Origin: Hyphomicrobium_A sp963812795
GTDB lineage: Bacteria; Pseudomonadota; Alphaproteobacteria; Rhizobiales; Hyphomicrobiaceae
Assembly: GCA_963812795.1 (NCBI GenBank)
Contig: CAWEWG010000002.1
Span: 15,734-79,733 of the forward strand
Direction: 5' to 3'
Length of the DNA: 64,000 nucleotides
The position numbers and the translations under genes are program-made. The stretch's first letter is position 1. Each line of letters opens with the position of its first letter. A model generated the notes under the pieces. It worked only from the letters and a program-made list of their open reading frames with translations, searched no databases and was not told the origin of the DNA. This document shows, one piece after another, positions 59,958 to 64,000 of the stretch.

Positions 59958-61349
59958 TCACAGGGCGGCTTCGATGGCGGCCAGGACCGCGGCGGCACTC
60001 GGCAACTGAGAGCGGCCGAGGTTCTTCAAGGGGAGGGAAACGACGTTGTCGCAACGGACCATCTGGCCCGTGTGATCGATGCCCGGCGTGCCGACGGGAA
60101 TATAGACATTGGGCGGCTGCGCCATACGCACGCCCGGCGTCCCTAGAACAATGCTCGGCAGCTTCGTCTGCGGCAGGCCGATGTCGGTGCCGATGGAGGC
60201 AACCCAGAGCAGCAGGTCGCCTTCGCCCTCGGTCAGCATGCGGCTGACGTTGTAGCGATAGGAATCGTATTCGGGCGAGCCGTTGGCAAAGCTGACGCGC
60301 AGAGGAAAGCCGGTCTGCCAGGTGCAGGTCGAGGCGGCGCTGGGGGCCCCCTCGTTGCCGCCGAGCGAAAGCCCGGCAAAGCGCGTGTGCAGGTTGAGCT
60401 CGCGCACGACCTCGGTCATCAGGTGCACCGTGAGATCGGCTTGCGGCATGCTCAATGCCGGGGGGGCCCACACCATGACGCCATACTTCGCCTTCTTGCA
60501 CTTTTCGGCGACGGCATCGATGGCAGAGAAAGGTACGCCGGCGATCTCGTGCACCGGCGCGCTGGCGCGGCTCCTGGCGCTGCTCGGCAGCAGGGCTGCG
60601 AGAATGCCGCTGCGCTTTGCCGGCGGCGCCTCCGACGCCTCGGGCGCGGGAACGTGGAAGCCGCGCACACGCGCCGATATCGCGGCGAGAACCTCGGCGA
60701 TGCGATCCTTGGCGACGGGTAGCGTGATCACCTCTTCGATGCGCGGGCCGACCGCCGCCGAGGCGTCGAGGCCCTCGCCGATGAACACCACCGTGCGCTT
60801 GTTGGCGAGGCTTTCGAACATCGTGTGCGGATTGGTGACGATGCGATCGAAGAAGCGGCCGTGCAGCTTGTGCACATCGGTGCCGACGATGAGCAGCAGG
60901 TCGGCGCGATTGCGCACCTCGGTGAGCGTCGACATGATCCAGCCGCTCGTCTGCACTACGCGGAAGTTGCGATACTGGCCCTCGCTGAGCGCATGATCGA
61001 GCACGCCGCAGGTGCGGTCGGCGATCGACAGGACGGCGCGCGCACCGGCGACGTCGCTGGCCATGCCGCCGTAAAGCGGGAGCTTCGCCCCACGGATGAG
61101 ACCCGCGGCGGCCTTCACCGCCTCCTCGAAACTGACCTCCCGGCCGTCCACGAGCGGCTTGGCCGGCGGCAGCGGGCGCTGGAACCCGGCAGTGGCACGC
61201 GGGCAGCCGTTGCTGACCTTGAGGGTTGATCCGGTGCGGGTGACTTGCAGGTCGTCGCACAGAAGTCCGCAGAAGGGGCAGGTGACGTTGTCGTAGGTGT
61301 GGGAAGCGCCGTGCTCGCCCGGACGATCACCCTCAGCTTGTGCGGTCAT
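59958..61349 (-). CDS. fhcB: Formyltransferase/hydrolase complex subunit B
   Basis: A 463-residue protein related to the molybdopterin-binding subunit of formylmethanofuran dehydrogenase. It starts with an iron-sulfur-type motif VTCPFCGLLCDDLQV and NGCPRA, then LYGGMASDVAGARAVLSIAD, LLLIVGTDVHKLHGRFFD, and FAGLSLGGNEGAPSAASTCT. In methylotrophs this subunit is part of a hydrolase and is thought to be catalytically silent. The middle holds an Ala/Ser-rich insert (SGILAALLPSSARSRASAP). First gene of fhcBADC; ATG 61349. Confidence 0.94.
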   Translation of the reverse strand: MTAQAEGDRPGEHGASHTYDNVTCPFCGLLCDDLQVTRTGSTLKVSNGCPRATAGFQRPLPPAKPLVDGREVSFEEAVKAAAGLIRGAKLPLYGGMASDVAGARAVLSIADRTCGVLDHALSEGQYRNFRVVQTSGWIMSTLTEVRNRADLLLIVGTDVHKLHGRFFDRIVTNPHTMFESLANKRTVVFIGEGLDASAAVGPRIEEVITLPVAKDRIAEVLAAISARVRGFHVPAPEASEAPPAKRSGILAALLPSSARSRASAPVHEIAGVPFSAIDAVAEKCKKAKYGVMVWAPPALSMPQADLTVHLMTEVVRELNLHTRFAGLSLGGNEGAPSAASTCTWQTGFPLRVSFANGSPEYDSYRYNVSRMLTEGEGDLLLWVASIGTDIGLPQTKLPSIVLGTPGVRMAQPPNVYIPVGTPGIDHTGQMVRCDNVVSLPLKNLGRSQLPSAAAVLAAIEAAL

Positions 61350-61518
61350 ACGGTGCAGTCTCCTTCGCGCGCGGCGCAAGTAAGCACGGACGCCCTGCCA
61401 AAACAACAGCGGCGCGAATGCGGCGGTTTGCCGGGGATGGCGCCGATTGCGAAGGCCTTTTGCCGCCACTATGGTCTCGCCCGAGGCGCGCCAAAAAACC
61501 GATACCGGAGGAAGCCTA

Positions 61519-62049
61519 ATGGTGAGAGCTGTTGCGCTGGGGCTGGTTGTGCTGGCCCTGTTCCCGACCCTTGCGTCCGCTCACGGTCCCTCGCGTCAGA
61601 AGGTGACGGAGACCGTCGAGATCAATGCGCCGGCCGACAAGGTCTGGGCCGTGATCGGCAACTTCCAGGACATGAGCTGGCACCCGGCCATTGCCAAGCT
61701 CGAGGGGTCCGGAGGCAACGACGCCAACGCGACCCGCACCCTGACCCTGACCTCGGGCGGGACGATCGACGAGAAGCTTCTTTCCAACGATCCGGCCAAG
61801 AAGATCTACAAGTACGAGATCACCAAGGTCGACCCGAAGGTGCTGCCGGTGAACAACTATTCCGCGAGCCTCAGCGTCAAGGGCGAGGGCGACAAATCGA
61901 CGGTCGAGTGGAAAGGCGCCTTCTACCGCGGGTTCATGAACAACGATCCCCCGCCGGAACTGAACGACGAGGCGGCGGTGAAGGCCGTGAAGGGCGTTTA
62001 TCGCGGCGGCCTCGATGCTCTGAAGACGAAAGTCGAAGCGGGCGGCTGA
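61519..62049 (+). CDS. Secreted SRPBCC protein, MxaD-like
   Basis: A 176-residue protein with GGAGGAAG before ATG 61519 and a signal peptide (residues 1-21, TLASA-HG). The mature part is a START/SRPBCC fold: VTETVEINAPADKVWAVIGN, FQDMSWHPAIAKLEGSGG, then TSGGTIDEKLLSND and YKYEITKVDPKVLPVNNY, closing SASLSVKGEGDKSTVEWKG. The periplasmic location and the closest resemblance are to MxaD, which helps methanol dehydrogenase interact with its cytochrome. It is divergent from fhcBADC, supporting a C1 role by inference. Confidence 0.8.
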   Translation: MVRAVALGLVVLALFPTLASAHGPSRQKVTETVEINAPADKVWAVIGNFQDMSWHPAIAKLEGSGGNDANATRTLTLTSGGTIDEKLLSNDPAKKIYKYEITKVDPKVLPVNNYSASLSVKGEGDKSTVEWKGAFYRGFMNNDPPPELNDEAAVKAVKGVYRGGLDALKTKVEAGG

Positions 62050-62065
62050 CGTCCGCCCTCAACCG

Positions 62066-63037
62066 ATGGCGCGCATCAAGCGGCTGATCATCCTATCGAC
62101 GGCGGCGATGCTGGGCGGCATCGGCGCGTCGGTGGGACTGTTGGCCGATCCGGTGACGGTGAGCGAGGCCTTTGTCACCAATCAGAATGGTGACTCGCTG
62201 ACGATCGTGGCGCTGGCCGACATGAAGCCACTGGCGGAGATCCCCATCGGCGGCAAACCCGCGGGTATCGCCATGTCGCCCGACGGCAGGCACGCTTACC
62301 TGACGTCGCCTGACAGCAAAGAGCTCGTCATCGTCGACGCAGCGGCGCGCCAGGTCTCCAGCCGCTTGAAGGTCGGCGAAGGTCCGTTGGGTATCGCTGC
62401 CCATCCGACGAGCGGCCGCGTCTACGTTGCCGACTGGTTCACCCACAAAATCTCCGTCATCGATCCGTCGGTGCCGAAGGTGGTCGCCGAGATCGCCGTC
62501 GGCGAGTCGCCTTCGGGTCTCGCGGTGAGTCCCGACGGCAAGCTGCTGCTGAGCGCCGACCGGGACAGCGACGCCGTATCGATCATAGATGCTCAGACGA
62601 ACACGCGGATCGGCACGGTGCCGGTGGGCAAGCGACCGTTCGGCATCACCATCGACGCCAAGGGCAAGCGCGCCTACACGGCCAACGTCGCCAGCGATGA
62701 CGTGAGCGTCGTCGACATCGCCTCCGGCAAGTTGATCGGCAACGTGCCGGTCGGCCATCGGCCCTATGCGGTGGCGCTGGCCGGACAGCATGCCTTCGTG
62801 ACCAACCAGTATGCGAGCACGGTGAGCGTCATAGACGTCGGCACTCTCAAGGTCGTGAAGACCATCGATGTCGGCGATCATCCGGAGGGGATCGAAGCCG
62901 ACCCTGGCGGCGCTCACGTTTACGTCGCCTGCTGGTTCGACAACGTGCTGATGCGCATCGATACGGCCACGATGGCGGTGTCCGGCGAGGCTGCGGTCGG
63001 TGACGGGCCGCGGGCTTTCGGCCTGTTTCTGCGCTGA
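62066..63037 (+). CDS. Seven-bladed YVTN beta-propeller protein
   Basis: A 323-residue secreted protein with an N-terminal signal or anchor (LIILSTAAMLGGIGASVGLL). Seven repeats of about 42 residues follow, each with strands ending in VGxxPxGIA-like turns, for example IPIGGKPAGIAMSPDGRHAY and VGESPSGLAVSPDGKLLLS, the YVTN/SMP-30 propeller pattern. Such propellers occur next to PQQ-dependent dehydrogenase systems and probably bind proteins or small molecules. It starts 17 bases after the SRPBCC gene, so both are probably cotranscribed. Confidence 0.87.
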   Translation: MARIKRLIILSTAAMLGGIGASVGLLADPVTVSEAFVTNQNGDSLTIVALADMKPLAEIPIGGKPAGIAMSPDGRHAYLTSPDSKELVIVDAAARQVSSRLKVGEGPLGIAAHPTSGRVYVADWFTHKISVIDPSVPKVVAEIAVGESPSGLAVSPDGKLLLSADRDSDAVSIIDAQTNTRIGTVPVGKRPFGITIDAKGKRAYTANVASDDVSVVDIASGKLIGNVPVGHRPYAVALAGQHAFVTNQYASTVSVIDVGTLKVVKTIDVGDHPEGIEADPGGAHVYVACWFDNVLMRIDTATMAVSGEAAVGDGPRAFGLFLR

Positions 63038-63212
63038 AATCACTATCCGTGCGCTGACGTATCTTGCGCTGCAGCGTCCGTGCAGCCGTAAACCGCATGA
63101 CCAATCGTTAAGGTGCCGGCTGTTTACGCAAGCGCACTTCCAAGGGTAGAACGGGCAATAAAGGCAATAACATTACATAGCGTGGCAACCGTCCTAGGAA
63201 GGAAGCGTTATT

Positions 63213-63938
63213 ATGCGGTTCTATGGTTTGAGTGGCGTCCTCATCGCCGTCGCTCTCGTGCTGGGGTCTCATGCCGTGAGTGCAGCCGACGCGCCAAAGG
63301 CGGCCGATGCGGCGACGGGTCAGCCGAAGGCGACCGACCTCATCTTCGAGCGCAAGCATCTCGTGAAGACCGAGGCCGGCAAACAGATCGACTACAAGTT
63401 CAAGCGGACCGCCAGCGACGAGAAAATTCTCGGCCAGAGTTTCAACGACGACATCACGCTGAAGGTCACCGGCGACAAGCCGGACGGCAACAAAGACCTG
63501 ACGCTGCAGATCTACACGGGCGACCGCGCGCGCGATCCGCAGAAGCTGGAGAAGTTCAGCATCAACCCGGTCTTCGCCGTGTTCTTTTCGCAGGCCACCG
63601 CCACCTTCAATCAGCTCGCCGGCGGCCAGGTGAACTACCTGCAGCGCAGCTTTTCCGATGGCTGGCTGAAGGCCACGGTCGAGCCGGTCAAGGTCGACTA
63701 CAACGGCAAGAAGATCGACGCCTATCGCATCTCCATGACGCCCTACGTCGGCGACAAGTTCGAATCCAAGATGCAGGGATGGGAGGGCGCCAAGTACGAC
63801 GTGATCGTGAGCGAGCAGGTGCCGGGGGAGATCGTTGACTTGCTGGCGACCTATCACAACCGCTATCCGCCGGCGCTGCTGAAGCTCACCGAGCGCACGA
63901 CGCTCGCCGGCGTCACCGGATTGGAGGACCCCAAATGA
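63213..63938 (+). CDS. Secreted protein of unknown function in the C1-linked periplasmic cluster
   Basis: A 241-residue protein with a signal peptide (residues 1-25, SGVLIAVALVLGSHAVSA-A). The mature part is a single alpha/beta-looking domain with EAGKQIDYKFKRTASDEKIL, PVFAVFFSQATATFNQLAGG and AYRISMTPYVGDKFESKM; no cysteines. I do not recognise the family. Its stop overlaps the start of the next gene (ATGA), so it belongs to an operon of exported proteins. Confidence 0.72.
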   Translation: MRFYGLSGVLIAVALVLGSHAVSAADAPKAADAATGQPKATDLIFERKHLVKTEAGKQIDYKFKRTASDEKILGQSFNDDITLKVTGDKPDGNKDLTLQIYTGDRARDPQKLEKFSINPVFAVFFSQATATFNQLAGGQVNYLQRSFSDGWLKATVEPVKVDYNGKKIDAYRISMTPYVGDKFESKMQGWEGAKYDVIVSEQVPGEIVDLLATYHNRYPPALLKLTERTTLAGVTGLEDPK

Positions 63939-64000
63939 TGAAGCTATCGATTGCAGGCATCTTGGCGGCCGCAACTTTGGCGGCGTCAGCTGCGACCGGC
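63935..64000 (+). CDS. Exported protein, N-terminal fragment
   Basis: The first 22 codons of a gene that runs off the window. ATG 63935 overlaps the preceding stop and follows GGAGGA at good spacing. The fragment is a signal peptide: MMKLSIAGILAAATLAASAA. The mature protein is outside the window, so no function can be given. Confidence 0.7.
   Translation, partial: MMKLSIAGILAAATLAASAATG

Overview
The window looks like chromosomal DNA of a GC-rich alphaproteobacterium, most likely a methylotrophic member of the Hyphomicrobiales (Hyphomicrobium-like). The reasons are a complete fhcBADC operon for formyl transfer and hydrolysis on methanofuran/tetrahydromethanopterin, a stand-alone pqqA precursor gene, an MxaD-like SRPBCC protein, a eukaryotic-type glutamine synthetase II with its usual DUF2735 partner, PHA synthesis genes, and the conserved block aminotransferase-hom-glpX-recJ. 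No rRNA, CRISPR array, prophage, transposase or replication origin was seen. One tRNA (Glu, TTC) is present.

Layout. 0-10 kb: a phosphatase fragment, an HxlR regulator divergent from an FSP1-like flavoprotein, a degenerate patatin-like protein, small secreted proteins, orphan pqqA, bpt and rimK, two large palindromic elements directly upstream of rimK, and an acyl-CoA/ACP synthetase. 10-24 kb: O-acetylhomoserine sulfhydrylase, OmpA-like protein, lpxD, DUF2254 protein, EF-hand protein, MFS transporter, glutaminase, DUF2735 and glnII (nitrogen), a frameshifted DAO-Rieske flavoprotein, a beta-lactamase-like hydrolase and a VIT transporter. 24-34 kb: phaC, the aminotransferase-hom-glpX-recJ block (glpX frameshifted), tRNA-Glu and mntR.

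34-44 kb is a cell-wall region: an outer-membrane protein, YidB-like protein, a secreted Cys-repeat protein, a 912-residue fusion of a PBP1C-type GT51 glycosyltransferase with a YcbB-type L,D-transpeptidase, then murQ divergent from a GlcNAc kinase-like gene, a NagB-II-like SIS deaminase and nagA for amino-sugar recycling. 44-50 kb: xth, small basic and membrane proteins, a PHA-system protein, FecR, EAL and YceI proteins, and a BT1-type transporter. 50-56 kb: a copper-type module (DUF2946 protein, twice-frameshifted TonB receptor, YcnI-PCuAC fusion), a REP-like element, UspA and a DUF1194 protein. 56-64 kb: fhcBADC, divergent from a run of periplasmic proteins (SRPBCC, seven-bladed YVTN propeller, unknowns) that continues past the window edge.

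The strongest candidate for something undescribed is the GT51-L,D-transpeptidase fusion at 36435-39173. A caution: four apparent frameshifts in otherwise well-conserved genes, and an enlarged T-loop in the tRNA, are all explained by one extra base each. Sequencing or assembly insertions should therefore be excluded before any gene here is called a pseudogene.
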